A DNA stretch of 64,000 nt from JAPLST01 sp964397565 (GTDB lineage Bacteria > Auribacterota > UBA3054 > JAPLST01). The stretch is taken from the NCBI GenBank assembly GCA_964397565.1, contig CAYNJC010000009.1, positions 1 through 64,000 on the forward strand, read 5' to 3'. The translations under genes were made by a program, and so were the position numbers. A model generated the notes under the pieces. The model had not been told where the DNA came from. It worked only from the letters and a program-made list of their open reading frames with translations, and did no database searches. This document shows positions 24,727-33,799 of the stretch, piece after piece. Numbering within the stretch: the stretch's first letter is position 1; the number at the start of each line of letters is the position of its first letter.

Positions 24727-26826
24727 CTACCACTCGCTGAGCGGCTTGTCCTGCACTTCCCAGCCGCCGGCGCGCTTGATCAGACTCTGGCCGATTTTGT
24801 GGTTAGGCGCCTTGCTCTCGGCTGGCCAGTTTTTCCAGTGTTCTATGCTTTGGCCATAGACGATTTGGTCGGCGCAATTGCCCTGCGGATCCACCAGAAT
24901 CAGTTCATCGCCGCGATTGCCGAAATTCAGGCGGCCGGCCAGGGGCCCATACTCAAACAGCCGTAGATACGGATTCTGCGCGTAGGCAAGCCGGCGAAAG
25001 CGTGAAATCATTTGGCAAAACACCAGTACTTCCTGGGGCGCCAGTATCAGGTCCTTGGTGATCCGGAACGCGCCGCCTTCATCACAATCGGTGATGACAT
25101 AGCCCTTCAAATTCGCCGGCTCGGTGCCGTAATTTTTCACCACAAACCATTCACTGGCCTGTTCCTCCCAGCGATTGCCGGGATGCATGTAGGCAAACTC
25201 GGCAAAGCGCAGCGCGCCGGGCCGCAACGGCGTGGTCGGCGTGATCACGGCCAGCACCGGCGCGGGCACGGAGCGTTTCAGAATCGTGCGCACCACCACG
25301 GGCGTATAGACGCCTTGTGCGCGCAGAAATTGGGCGACGGCCTCGCGGGTCGTGATCTGTGTATCCTCGGCGCGCACCGCTGTTTGTTCCAGCAGCGTGC
25401 GCAAGGGCAGGTAGCGCTGGCCGCCGCTGGCCGCCATGAAACTATTGAAGGCGACCCGATAGCGGTTGGTCTCGTCCAGCGGTTTGCCGCGGGCGTCATG
25501 CAGCGCAAGAATCCGCTCACCCGTCGGCCCTTCAACATCCGCCTTGACCGTCAGGCCGTAGGGAAAGGCAAAATTCGGCGAGGCCCACCAATCCAGCAGT
25601 GCATCCAGTGTCGTGGCAATCTGGCGGGGCGTCAACGCACCCACCGCAATCCGGTTTTCATAGGGCACCAGCTGAAACAAGTCGGCCATCGTCATCATGC
25701 GATTGCTAATCACACACGTGCTCTCAAAGGCGCCGTGGAAGACGATATCCGCATTGACGGCGCGGGCGATCGCCGCGCACATCAACGTTTGCTCCGGCGA
25801 TTCGGCGCCGGCGTTCGGCGCGCCGCCGAGTTTGCCGACGATGCGACAGAGTTGCTGCGTGGCAACAGCGGCCGCCTGCGCGCGGGCAGTGCGCGTGGTG
25901 GCGCGCACCAGGCGCGACGGGCGCACGTGCGGCCCAATCGGCACCAGCAGCGCCCGAGCCTGCAGCAATGCCCGCGTCTCGCGGTCAAAGCTCAAGCGGA
26001 TTTCTCCCAGGGTCGTGCCATAATAGGCCGCTTCGGTGAGCAGCGTGCGTCCCACCAGCACTGATGGCACCGCTTGATGCGTATGCCCGCCGATCACCAC
26101 GTCAATATCGGGGAACATCCGCAGAACTTCCTGCAACGGTTCTTCGATCATGCTGGCGCCGTCCTGCGAGCCCATGTGCGCCATGAGCACGATCGCGTCG
26201 GGCTTGGCGGCGCGCACTTGCGGCATGACGCGCAACAAGGCCGTCAGCGGCGACTCGATCACCGTGTCCTGCAGCAGCACGTTGCGCGACCAGAACGGGA
26301 TTTTCGGATGGGTCACGCCGACAAAGGCGATGCGCATGCCGCCCAGTTCGCGAATGATAAACGGCTGCACGCGCGCAAACGGCGATGCGGCAGCGCCGCT
26401 CCAGTGCAAATTCGCGCTTAGAATCGCATTGCTGAAGCGCGCAATGTTTTCGCCCAGCAGCGCGACACCCCAATCGAATTCGTGATTGCCGATGTTCCAC
26501 GCGGCGCAATCGAGCGCGTTCAGGCAATCAATCATGGCATGCCCGCGCGCCTGGTAGTTCATCAGCGTGCCCTGCAGCGAATCGCCATTGTCGACATAGA
26601 TGGAGTGCGTGGCGTTGCTGCGGCGTTCCTGCAACACGGTCGCCAGTTGCTCCATGCCGCCGACGCCGGTGTTACCCTCATAATCCGTGATGGGCGCGAA
26701 GTTGCCATGCAGATCGGTCGTGTGGAATATCGTTACTTCGACCACTTCGGCCCGCAGGCAGGCCGCCAAGGCCAAACAGATCACTGCCGCGCAGACCGCG
26801 CCGCGCCGTAGCATGCTTCGGTTCAT
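24727..26826 (-). CDS. Secreted 5'-nucleotidase/metallophosphatase with C-terminal lamin-tail-like domain
   Basis: A signal peptide (about 1-26) precedes a calcineurin-type phosphoesterase with TTDLHGNF, NGDSLQGT, GNHEFDWG and GGHTHQ, all metal-ligand motifs of the UshA/5'-nucleotidase family, then the 5'-nucleotidase C-terminal domain with FQLVPYENR and YRVAFNSF. From about residue 555 a further domain (FAEFAYMHPGN, SEWFVVKNYGTEPANLKGYVITD) looks like a lamin-tail (LTD) beta-sandwich, often found on exported nucleases and phosphatases. It should release phosphate or nucleosides outside the cell. A promoter on the minus strand is predicted at 26872-26901. Confidence 0.88.
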   Translation of the reverse strand: MNRSMLRRGAVCAAVICLALAACLRAEVVEVTIFHTTDLHGNFAPITDYEGNTGVGGMEQLATVLQERRSNATHSIYVDNGDSLQGTLMNYQARGHAMIDCLNALDCAAWNIGNHEFDWGVALLGENIARFSNAILSANLHWSGAAASPFARVQPFIIRELGGMRIAFVGVTHPKIPFWSRNVLLQDTVIESPLTALLRVMPQVRAAKPDAIVLMAHMGSQDGASMIEEPLQEVLRMFPDIDVVIGGHTHQAVPSVLVGRTLLTEAAYYGTTLGEIRLSFDRETRALLQARALLVPIGPHVRPSRLVRATTRTARAQAAAVATQQLCRIVGKLGGAPNAGAESPEQTLMCAAIARAVNADIVFHGAFESTCVISNRMMTMADLFQLVPYENRIAVGALTPRQIATTLDALLDWWASPNFAFPYGLTVKADVEGPTGERILALHDARGKPLDETNRYRVAFNSFMAASGGQRYLPLRTLLEQTAVRAEDTQITTREAVAQFLRAQGVYTPVVVRTILKRSVPAPVLAVITPTTPLRPGALRFAEFAYMHPGNRWEEQASEWFVVKNYGTEPANLKGYVITDCDEGGAFRITKDLILAPQEVLVFCQMISRFRRLAYAQNPYLRLFEYGPLAGRLNFGNRGDELILVDPQGNCADQIVYGQSIEHWKNWPAESKAPNHKIGQSLIKRAGGWEVQDKPLSEW

Positions 26827-26871
26827 AGCACCATCCTGATCCTCGGGTTTACTGCATGTGTTCGCTATCGT

Positions 26872-26901
26872 ATGCTACGCGAAAGCAGGGCCGGTTGTCA
26901 A
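26872..26901 (-). promoter_or_regulatory. Predicted promoter of the 5'-nucleotidase gene
   Basis: On the minus strand TTGACA (26901-26896), an 18-bp spacer and TAGCAT (26877-26872). The -35 is perfect, the -10 matches 4 of 6. The leader would be about 40 nt. Confidence 0.5.
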
Positions 26902-26984
26902 GCGGCATGCGCCGTCCAATACGGTACAGACACGCAGGAGACGCACGCGGGCATGCTTGATCGACAAGACCGGCACGGAGGTCT

Positions 26985-27040
26985 TCGCCGCGGGCGTCAA
27001 CTGCGGCAGCTCTGCCGCCCTCACCGCGGACGGCTACAAG
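26985..27040. repeat. GC-rich palindrome family, copy 1 (degenerate)
   Basis: CGCCGCGGGCGTCAACTGCG, then GCAGCTCTGCCGCC and TCACCGCGGACGGCTACAA. This is the reverse-orientation form of the repeat at 35991-36047, with some mismatches in the palindrome. Confidence 0.55.
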
Positions 27041-27063
27041 GCAGTCGTGGCAAATCAAGTGCA

Positions 27064-27083
27064 GCGACAGATAAAAATGTCGC
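27064..27083. repeat. Hairpin family copy 4 (long loop)
   Basis: GCGACA, loop of 8 nt (GATAAAAA), TGTCGC. The stem is perfect but short and the loop is longer than in the other copies. It ends 24 bp ahead of the -35 box at 27108, similar to its placement in leader modules A and B. Confidence 0.45.
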
Positions 27084-27107
27084 CGGAACCAGAAATTTGC
27101 GCCGGGC

Positions 27108-27137
27108 TTGCATTGCAGTCACAAATCATGCTATAAT
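27108..27137 (+). promoter_or_regulatory. Predicted promoter of the 27165 gene
   Basis: TTGCAT (27108-27113), 18-bp spacer, TATAAT (27132-27137) with the TGC extension. The leader is about 20 nt with ACGGACGG ahead of the ATG at 27165. Confidence 0.6.
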
Positions 27138-27164
27138 GAAGTTGACAAGCAAACGGACGGTTGT

Positions 27165-27677
27165 ATGCATGCGACGAAAATTGTGCTATGCAGTTTGTGC
27201 CTTGCGATACTATGCGGCACCGTGAGTGCCGCGCCAGCCCACTGGCGCGAGAATGTCGTATATCGGACGACGGCGGGTAAAGCAGAACCAGCCGTGCTCC
27301 TGCCCGGAGTCACTTCCGCACTGCCACCGGCGCCAGCCATGGTGGCCCAGACGCAGCTAGCGCCGCCGGAGCCGGCGACGCAGGTGTCCGCCACACCGGC
27401 ACTCAACAAGGGCACGGTCAGTGCCTTGCAGTCTGCGCGCAGCGCTACTGCCACGCCACTTGTCACCACCACTGCGCCCGCACCCACGCCCGTCACCCGC
27501 ACCACCACAACACCCGTCGTTACTGCTGCGCCACGCGAATTGAGCACCGCCAGCAAGGCTGCCGGCGCGGCGCGCGGCGCCCGCGGCGCACTGCGCCGCG
27601 CCTCCGGTTCTGTGGATCAGTTTATCGACCGCAATAACGATGGCTACGACGACCGCACGAGTGCCCTCGACCTGTAA
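27165..27677 (+). CDS. Secreted Ala/Thr/Pro-rich protein of unknown function
   Basis: 170 residues; signal peptide MHATKIVLCSLCLAILCGTVSA, then a low-complexity region rich in Ala, Thr and Pro (about 60-130), and a C-terminal segment GSVDQFIDRNNDGYDDRT, which resembles a calcium-binding DxNxDGxxD loop of dockerin/EF-hand type. No family is recognised. It overlaps the next gene by 38 bp in another frame, so the two are co-expressed. The start at 27165 was chosen over an in-frame ATG at 27108, which would lie on the -35 box. Confidence 0.6.
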   Translation: MHATKIVLCSLCLAILCGTVSAAPAHWRENVVYRTTAGKAEPAVLLPGVTSALPPAPAMVAQTQLAPPEPATQVSATPALNKGTVSALQSARSATATPLVTTTAPAPTPVTRTTTTPVVTAAPRELSTASKAAGAARGARGALRRASGSVDQFIDRNNDGYDDRTSALDL

Positions 27678-29277
27678 GACCGGCGCGCGCGCCGCGCTCT
27701 TTGTCTTGCTCCTGGTCTGCGCGTCAACCCGCGCCGATCGTGTTCCCGAAACGCACAAACTGCTGCTCGGCCCGATCGAGGCCGGCGTTCTGGCGCAAGC
27801 AACACTGTATGCCGTGCGCAGCAATGTCGTGCTGCAATCAACCCTTACCAGTGCATCGTGGAATCCCACCGGCGTATTGCCCGCGCTCGAAGCCAATGAA
27901 CGTATCCGCACGGTCGTGACTTTGCCCAATCAGCCTTTGGTGCTGTATCTGTTAACCTCGCACAACATTTACATCAGCGCCGATGCCGGCGCATCGTGGC
28001 TGAAACGCACGCTCGCGCCGCTCGGCCGCGCGGTCACCGCCCTGTGTGTCGACTCCGAGCAAGACACCACCATGCTGCTCGGCACGACTGATGGCGTCTG
28101 GCGCTCACGCGATGGCGGCAATACCTTCGAACGTTTCTTCGCCCGTGTCAATCCCACTGAAAACAACATTCTCGCCATCGCCGCCAGCCGCTACAACGAA
28201 CGCGTCTATGTCGCCACCCGCGGCGGTATGTTTGTCAGCGTGGATCGCGGCAGCACGTTCGCCGCTCTCGCCGGCCTGCCGGATACGCCCACAACCCACA
28301 TCGCCGTCTCGCCACTGCAAGCGACCACGCTGGTCTTTGTCAGCGGCGGGCGCCTGTTTTACAGTGAAAACGCGCTGCAGTCGTTTCGCCTGATCAGCTC
28401 GATTTACGATTTCAGCGAATGTCTGCAACTCGCGATCGTGCTCAACGGCAGCGATATTGTCTGGAGCTATGTCGGCGGCGTATTGTGGGGCAAAGACTGG
28501 CTCACGCCGGCGACGATCGCCGCGCCCGTTGCCGCGGCGCCCGTGCCCGTACCCGTGCCAATCAGCGCGCCACCCGTATTCACCCAAGACGTGCTGGTCG
28601 GCCTGGCCACGACCGCGACAACTGCCGTTGCGGCCGCGGACATCCTCAACCGCGAAGCCACGGAACTCAGGTATCAGCACGCCATGCAGCGCATTCAGCT
28701 CGAACCGAGCGCGCGCGACGTCGTCGACGCCGCCATCGAATACGCCCAATTGCATCCCGACCGCATCCGCGCCTGGCTGCGCAATGTGAAGCGCGCCGCG
28801 CTGATGCCGCAAGTGCGCCTGCTCGGCCAGGGCGATCGCGCCCAAGGCCTCGACCAGGGCATTGACGCAGTCGGCACGCTCGACAACGCCGCCTATTTTG
28901 GCCGCAAGATCGGCAGCCACACGGCCAGCATCGGCGCGGAAGCCGAACTCGCCTGGGACCTCGAGAAGATCTTCTTCGATCCCAATGAAGTCGGCATTGA
29001 CGAACGTCGCCAGCGCCAGACCGAGATGCGCGCCGATGTCGCCAACACGGTCACCATTTATTATTTTCAGCGCCGCAATCTGCTGTTCCAGAAATTGTAC
29101 GACCCACCCAAGGATTTCATCGAGCTGTCACGCCTCGATTTCCAGATTGAAGAGCTGACCACCAAGATCGACACGCTCTCCGGCGGCTTTTTTTCGCAGA
29201 CCTTGCAAGAGAATATGAAAAAAGCCGGCCACGCCCCGGCAACCACCGCCGGCCCCTCCCGCCCAACGGCGTCATAA
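27640..29277 (+). CDS. Secreted BNR-repeat beta-propeller protein
   Basis: 545 residues with a signal peptide (hydrophobic stretch near 17-31, ending STRAD). Residues about 90-270 hold repeats with the sialidase-type Asp-box pattern (SADAGASWLK, SRDGGNTFERF, SVDRGSTFAAL), as in photosystem-assembly Ycf48-like and sortilin-like propellers. The second half (about 300-540) is helical and charged with a long coiled-coil-like end (FIELSRLDFQIEELTTKIDT). The overlap with the preceding gene indicates an operon. It is probably a periplasmic or outer-membrane assembly or structural protein; its role is not known. No Asp-box enzyme catalytic residues are apparent. Confidence 0.65.
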   Translation: MATTTARVPSTCKTGARAALFVLLLVCASTRADRVPETHKLLLGPIEAGVLAQATLYAVRSNVVLQSTLTSASWNPTGVLPALEANERIRTVVTLPNQPLVLYLLTSHNIYISADAGASWLKRTLAPLGRAVTALCVDSEQDTTMLLGTTDGVWRSRDGGNTFERFFARVNPTENNILAIAASRYNERVYVATRGGMFVSVDRGSTFAALAGLPDTPTTHIAVSPLQATTLVFVSGGRLFYSENALQSFRLISSIYDFSECLQLAIVLNGSDIVWSYVGGVLWGKDWLTPATIAAPVAAAPVPVPVPISAPPVFTQDVLVGLATTATTAVAAADILNREATELRYQHAMQRIQLEPSARDVVDAAIEYAQLHPDRIRAWLRNVKRAALMPQVRLLGQGDRAQGLDQGIDAVGTLDNAAYFGRKIGSHTASIGAEAELAWDLEKIFFDPNEVGIDERRQRQTEMRADVANTVTIYYFQRRNLLFQKLYDPPKDFIELSRLDFQIEELTTKIDTLSGGFFSQTLQENMKKAGHAPATTAGPSRPTAS

Positions 29278-29398
29278 CTATTTCTCATCGGTCATTGGTC
29301 AATGATCAATGGTCATTTGTCATTGTGCTGCAATTGACAACTGACCGTTGACCAATGAAAACTGCGCACTATTCGCAGTCATTGATCAGCGCGCTTTG
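29278..29398. repeat. Intergenic GGTCATTGGTCAATG-type repeat
   Basis: Short direct and inverted copies of TCATTGGTCAATGATCAATG and TTGACAACTGACCGTTGACC fill the convergent gap between the propeller gene and the minus-strand secretin-like gene. No gene is visible. Confidence 0.5.
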
Positions 29399-30577
29399 TC
29401 AGCGCCGCCGCCGCACCAAGGCCACGGTCACACCACCAAACAGCGCACCTGCTCCGGCGGTCCCCAGTGGCACTTTGTAGTACGTGCGCCAGGTCACATC
29501 CGCCGCGCTGTCACAACGCTCGATGATCCGGCGCACTTTGTCGACATACTTGCTGTCCGTGCGATACAGCAGCAAACGCGTGCCCGGCAGCGGCCTGGCC
29601 ACAACTTGCCAACTGCATAAACCCTGCAATGCCGCCGCCATTTCTTTGGGTGCCACATGCTTGAGTGCCATGACGGTGCAGGGCGCGTCGTTGTGCTGGT
29701 AATATGCCGGCACATCCAGCAATGCGACGGCCTTTTGCACCAACGGCATGACGCGCACATCGCCGATCACGGCAACGCAATTCGCCGCCGCGATGGCCAT
29801 GAATGAACAGCTCATCGGTGCGGGCCTGAGGGTCACGGTCTGCGTACCGATGGTCAACGTTTTGGCATTCCGCACACTGGGCGCGCACAACATCTGGTTA
29901 AGTTGTGCAGTCACCACGTCGGCCTTGGCGTAGCGCAGGGGCAGCACCTGCAGTTCCGCGCGCGCCAGGTCGGCGGTCGGCGCCACCGCGCCGTGTGACA
30001 GCGGCACCACTTTTATCACATGCTGGCCGCGGATCACCTTGAAATTGCAGGACTCGATCAGCGCCAGGATGATTTCGATCGCCTGCGCGCGCGTCACCGG
30101 CTGTGGATTGATCAACGTCACCTGCCCGCGCACACTGGCCGCCGGCAGAATCGTTGCACCGGTCAATTCACCCAGGTAGAGCAACACTGTGCGGAGATCG
30201 GTGTCCTCAAAATTGAGCACGATCTTGTCCGACGGCGGCTGCGCCGTGCGCTGATACGCGCGCAAATGAAATTCAACCGCGTCGTCCGCGTTGCCCAGTG
30301 TTACCGTGCCTTGTTCTGGATCAATGGCGCGCACGATGGCCGTGCTATTCGTCAACATCTCACCCACACCCACACAAAAACTCAGCCGCTGCGGCTGCCA
30401 GAGAAATACCGCGCGCGCAATCCCGTTGGTGCTGGTAATCGCCGTGAGTTGGTACGCGCGAATCCACGCCCGGTGTGGCGCGTGCCCCGGCGCATTGGTG
30501 ACTGAATCAGCGCACAGACTGGTGCCGGTCAACATCAGCAGCCATACCACCATCGCGGTTGCCATGCAGTTTTTCAT
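29399..30577 (-). CDS. Secretin N-domain protein with C-terminal hydrophobic-RRRR tail
   Basis: 392 residues. The start at 30577 has AAGGAG 7-8 bases upstream. A signal peptide (about 1-23, ending SLCAD) is followed by an STN/N0-type domain (NFEDTDLRTVLLYLGELTG, INPQPVTRAQAIEIILALIE) like the N0 domain of GspD/PilQ secretins, then two N1-like regions (YAKADVVTAQLNQML, HVAPKEMAAALQGL). The secretin barrel domain is absent, so it cannot form the pore itself. The end is a glycine-rich hydrophobic segment followed by RRRR, resembling exosortase-type sorting tails but without PEP. It may be a secretin-associated or surface-sorted protein. Confidence 0.65.
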   Translation of the reverse strand: MKNCMATAMVVWLLMLTGTSLCADSVTNAPGHAPHRAWIRAYQLTAITSTNGIARAVFLWQPQRLSFCVGVGEMLTNSTAIVRAIDPEQGTVTLGNADDAVEFHLRAYQRTAQPPSDKIVLNFEDTDLRTVLLYLGELTGATILPAASVRGQVTLINPQPVTRAQAIEIILALIESCNFKVIRGQHVIKVVPLSHGAVAPTADLARAELQVLPLRYAKADVVTAQLNQMLCAPSVRNAKTLTIGTQTVTLRPAPMSCSFMAIAAANCVAVIGDVRVMPLVQKAVALLDVPAYYQHNDAPCTVMALKHVAPKEMAAALQGLCSWQVVARPLPGTRLLLYRTDSKYVDKVRRIIERCDSAADVTWRTYYKVPLGTAGAGALFGGVTVALVRRRR

Positions 30578-30749
30578 TTGCTTCTCCTTGTTGTTGCTGT
30601 TCTCAGCAGAATCAGTGCCAGCGCGCCAGCGCAGCCACGCCCGCGGCAATCTGTGCGCTTTCTGCCGCGCCCATGCCCACCGCGTGTGCAGATCATGCCC
30701 GGCACATCAATGTTCGCTGTTCGATCCCGCCGCGGGCGAGACTCCAACC

Positions 30750-30800
30750 AGCGTTCGACGTTCGATGTTCAATGCTCAATGTTCAATGTTCAGTGTTCGG
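30750..30800. repeat. GTTCGATGTTCAATG-type intergenic repeat
   Basis: Tandem degenerate words GTTCGACGTTCGATGTTCAA followed by further GTTCAATG copies. The same words appear at 38515-38550. Between two minus-strand genes; no ORF is supported. Confidence 0.6.
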
Positions 30801-32178
30801 TCTCGGTGTGATGCGCCGCCATCCATTCTTTCATGGCGCGGGCCGAGTGGCGCACGGTAATGGTCTTCCCACCGGCGACATGCACCAGCCCGGCCTTGGC
30901 GCCCTTGGGCTTGCTGACGTGCTTGCGCAAGACATACATGATGTCTTCGAGCGCGCCATCCGGTGTGCGGCTGAAGTGCGCGCAGAGCTGCGCGGCCTCG
31001 AGCAACGTGCGCCGCGTGAGTTCCTGGTTGCGTTCCATGCGCACCACCACGTGCGCGCCCGACCGATTGCGGGTGTGCAGCCAGACATCGTTGCCGCGCG
31101 CGACGCGCACGGTCAGTTCGTCGTTATCGGCCGCCGTGCGGCCTACCATGATCAGCGCACCATCGGAACTGGTGAACTGGCGGATGCGCGCCGCCGGGCG
31201 CGCCGGGCGCGCCGGACGAGCATGACCCGTCCGACATGTCTGACCTGTTGACAGCAGTGCCCGCAGCGTGGTGACATCCGCGCAGGTCGTCAGCACCTGG
31301 CTTTGTTCGTCGTGCGCCGCCAGTTCGCGCTGCGTCAGCGCGTGGCGCGCGGCAATGACCGCGCGGCCGCGTTCGAGTTTCGCCGCTTTCTTGAAATACC
31401 ACGCCATCGTTTGCTGGGGCGTCTTGCGCGGATCCAGTGCAATCGTTCGTTCCGTCGGCGTCGGCGTGGTATAATCGAGCACCGTCACCGCGCGCATCCC
31501 CGGCTTGAGCAGGTGATAGTGGGCCTTCAGCAATTCGCCCTGCGCGCGGTACTCCGCCGCGCGTGCAACCTCCGCCAGGTCGTGCTCGATCTTCCGCAGG
31601 CGCTCGGCCAGCCGCGCACGCCGGGCCTGCAACTGGCGCCGTACCGCGGCGCGCGTCTCCTCCAGCTCAAGGCGCTGCAGCGCAGGCAGCAATTCGTCAA
31701 ATGGCATTTGGCGCATGCCCGCGTCACCCGGCTCGGCCGGCGCCGCATGACGCACGTAGGGTGTGCCGACCACGTGGCACGGCACCGCGCGCCACACCGC
31801 GTGCAGTATGTTCTGCTCGTCCACCAGCACGGCATTCCCGCGGCGGCCAAAAAAGTGTACCGCAATGCGCCAGCCCGTGCTGAACAGCAACTCGAGCACC
31901 TGTTCACCCGGCACCGTGCGGCAGGCAATCAATTCGGCCTGTTCCAGCAGCGCACCCGCGGCGCCCAACCAGTCCGCGTGCGGATAGGTGCTGTGCGGCG
32001 AACTCGTCGCGCAACAGACCGCGCGCAGCGGCGCGTCCGGCGCGCAATACACGTACGCAGCCCGCGGCCCGGCCAGCCGCACCACCAGTGCATGTTGGTG
32101 CAGCATCCCGATCTTCTCCACCCGCGCCGGCACGATTTCCGCTGCCACCATTGATAGTTTTTCCCATTTCATGTTCAT
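30790..32178 (-). CDS. NFACT family protein (ribosome quality control RqcH/Rqc2-like)
   Basis: 462 residues from the ATG at 32178 (32172 is an alternative). NFACT proteins bind stalled 50S subunits with tRNA and add C-terminal tails to nascent chains. The N-terminal half (RVEKIGMLHQHALVVRL) is the NFACT-N domain, the middle is a helical coiled-coil stretch (about 170-290), and the C-terminal NFACT-R domain has GNDVWLHTRNRSGAHVVVR and GAKAGLVHVAGGKTITVR. It is shorter than B. subtilis RqcH (about 570), with reduced helical parts. A -10-like TACAAT lies 12 bp before the start. Confidence 0.85.
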   Translation of the reverse strand: MNMKWEKLSMVAAEIVPARVEKIGMLHQHALVVRLAGPRAAYVYCAPDAPLRAVCCATSSPHSTYPHADWLGAAGALLEQAELIACRTVPGEQVLELLFSTGWRIAVHFFGRRGNAVLVDEQNILHAVWRAVPCHVVGTPYVRHAAPAEPGDAGMRQMPFDELLPALQRLELEETRAAVRRQLQARRARLAERLRKIEHDLAEVARAAEYRAQGELLKAHYHLLKPGMRAVTVLDYTTPTPTERTIALDPRKTPQQTMAWYFKKAAKLERGRAVIAARHALTQRELAAHDEQSQVLTTCADVTTLRALLSTGQTCRTGHARPARPARPAARIRQFTSSDGALIMVGRTAADNDELTVRVARGNDVWLHTRNRSGAHVVVRMERNQELTRRTLLEAAQLCAHFSRTPDGALEDIMYVLRKHVSKPKGAKAGLVHVAGGKTITVRHSARAMKEWMAAHHTETEH

Positions 32179-32190
32179 GACATGTTGGAT

Positions 32191-32196
32191 ATTGTA
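32191..32196 (-). promoter_or_regulatory. -10 element 12 bp before the NFACT start
   Basis: TACAAT on the minus strand with a weak TTTGCC about 16 bp further upstream. Predicted transcription would begin roughly 5 nt before the ATG at 32178, a very short leader. Confidence 0.4.
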
Positions 32197-32239
32197 CCAT
32201 TGTTGGCGATACGGCAAATGTTGCCGCGCGCGCAGGCAC

Positions 32240-32268
32240 TTTGCATTGCGCGCACATTATGCTATAAT
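32240..32268 (+). promoter_or_regulatory. Predicted promoter of pal
   Basis: TTTGCA (32240-32245) with 17-bp spacer, or TTGCAT with 16, then TATAAT (32263-32268) preceded by TGC. The leader to the ATG at 32357 is about 80 nt; AGGAG lies 6-10 bases before that ATG. Confidence 0.65.
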
Positions 32269-32356
32269 AACACGTTGCACGATGGGTGCATCAGGCAGAT
32301 GGCTTGCCTGCTGCATTACCTATGCTTAACAGAAATTTCGCAGGTAGGAGAAGCGT

Positions 32357-32938
32357 ATGTACCGATTACTTTTGATGATGCTGGCCGTCATGCTGGTGCT
32401 GGGCTGCAGTAAGAACAAGAAAGGCGAGGGTGACACGACCGCGACCGGCGATCCCTTTGATCCGATGGCGGACGACGTGGCACTGTCGCAAGACAAGGAT
32501 TTCATGCCGGGCGATCTGCCAGTGGCGGGTGGCACGGGCCGTTTTGGCGAGCCGGGCTCCGGCTTGCTGGATCCGGCCGTGGATGCCGAGGCACGCATGG
32601 TCTTGCGCGATATCCATTTTGCCTATGACAGCTCGACGATCCTGCCGAATGATGCCGCGATCTTGCAGCAAATCGGCGCGTTCCTCAAACGCTATCCGAA
32701 TGTCCTGATCCAGATCGAAGGCCATTGCGATGATCGCGGCACGGAGGAGTATAACATGGCCCTCGGCTCGCGGCGTGCCAATGCGGCGCGGCAATTCGTC
32801 GCCGATTTGGGCATTGACCCCAACCGGCTGTACACCATCAGCTATGGCGAGATGCGCCCGGCTGATCCGGGGCACAACGAAGAGGCCTATGCCAAGAATC
32901 GGCGCGATCATTTCATGGTCGGCTTGGCTGGTCGCTAA
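32357..32938 (+). CDS. pal: Peptidoglycan-associated lipoprotein (OmpA-like)
   Basis: 193 residues. A lipoprotein signal (MLAVMLVLGC, lipobox LGC with Cys near position 17) anchors it in the outer membrane; the C-terminal OmpA-like domain (about 85-190) binds peptidoglycan, with IQIEGHCDDRGTEEYNMALG and RRANAARQFVADLGI as signature. In the Tol-Pal system it keeps the outer membrane attached during division. The downstream coiled-coil LysM lipoprotein takes the place CpoB/YbgF has in other genomes. No tolQRAB genes are in this window. Confidence 0.92.
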   Translation: MYRLLLMMLAVMLVLGCSKNKKGEGDTTATGDPFDPMADDVALSQDKDFMPGDLPVAGGTGRFGEPGSGLLDPAVDAEARMVLRDIHFAYDSSTILPNDAAILQQIGAFLKRYPNVLIQIEGHCDDRGTEEYNMALGSRRANAARQFVADLGIDPNRLYTISYGEMRPADPGHNEEAYAKNRRDHFMVGLAGR

Positions 32939-32956
32939 GCGCGGCAGTCAGCGTCA

Positions 32957-33799
32957 ATGCGTGTGCGCGCGGTGATGAAGCTCGGCACGAGCATCGCATT
33001 GAGTGGTTTGTTCGTGGCGCTGCATGGCTGCGCCACAGGTACATCCGCCACGGTTGAAGATGGCAACTGGCGGGTCGCCGCAGTGCAAAGCGACGTGCGC
33101 TCGGTCAACGATTCCGTCGCCTCCCTGGAACAACGCGTGGATGATCTGCAAGCGCGCTTGAGCACGCTTGAGCGCGAGAATGCCGCGCTGCAGCAGTCAC
33201 TCCGGCAAGAACAAGATGCGCTGCAAACATCCCTCACCACCGCCACTCGCACGCAACAGGCCAACCTCGAACAACGCGTCCAAGCCCAGCTGGCCGAAGC
33301 CGGCCGCAGCAGCACCTCGACCGACACGAAAATCGCCGAAGTGCTGCGGATGGTGCAGGAGGAGAATGCGAAACTGCAGAAGCGCCTGAATGACGACCTG
33401 CTCACCATGCGGGCCGACATGAAAAAGTTGCAGCTGCAAATCAACAGCAATACCGCGGCACTGGATGACCTTGCCCGCGAACTGCAGACCGTCGTCGAAG
33501 TCAGCGCCGCCGCGGCCGCCGGCCAGAGCGCCACAAAAAAGCCGCCGGCGGCGGCGTCAACCGACGAGCCCGTGGTGCGCACCGGCACGCCCTCCCATCC
33601 TGATATTGACTATGCCCGCGGCTATGAACACGCCGTCAAACCCGGTGAATCGCTCTGGAAAATCGCGCGCGATTACAATGTCGCCGTGCAGGATATCGTC
33701 AATTGCAATGACAATATCAACAATGCCAGCACCCTGACGGTCGGTCAGAAACTTTTCGTGCCCTTCCGCAAACAGGTCGAACAGAAAGAGCCGCAGTAA
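32957..33799 (+). CDS. Coiled-coil lipoprotein with C-terminal LysM domain
   Basis: 280 residues. An N-terminal lipoprotein-type signal (ALSGLFVALHGC) is followed by a long coiled coil (about 40-165, rich in heptad Leu/Glu/Gln), a Ala/Pro-rich linker, and a LysM domain (about 225-275: YEHAVKPGESLWKIARDYNV, LTVGQKLFVPF) that binds peptidoglycan glycans. It lies 18 bp after pal. Placement and coiled coil recall YbgF/CpoB, but TPR repeats are absent and LysM takes their place, so it is a functional analogue at best. Confidence 0.8.
   Translation: MRVRAVMKLGTSIALSGLFVALHGCATGTSATVEDGNWRVAAVQSDVRSVNDSVASLEQRVDDLQARLSTLERENAALQQSLRQEQDALQTSLTTATRTQQANLEQRVQAQLAEAGRSSTSTDTKIAEVLRMVQEENAKLQKRLNDDLLTMRADMKKLQLQINSNTAALDDLARELQTVVEVSAAAAAGQSATKKPPAAASTDEPVVRTGTPSHPDIDYARGYEHAVKPGESLWKIARDYNVAVQDIVNCNDNINNASTLTVGQKLFVPFRKQVEQKEPQ

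Noticed and set aside
25012..26064. 350-residue plus-strand open frame opposite the 5'-nucleotidase
   Set aside because: Antisense shadow; no coding features.
31465..31480. TATAAT inside the NFACT gene as a promoter
   Set aside because: Inside a conserved coding region with no -35 at proper spacing and no gene downstream in that direction.
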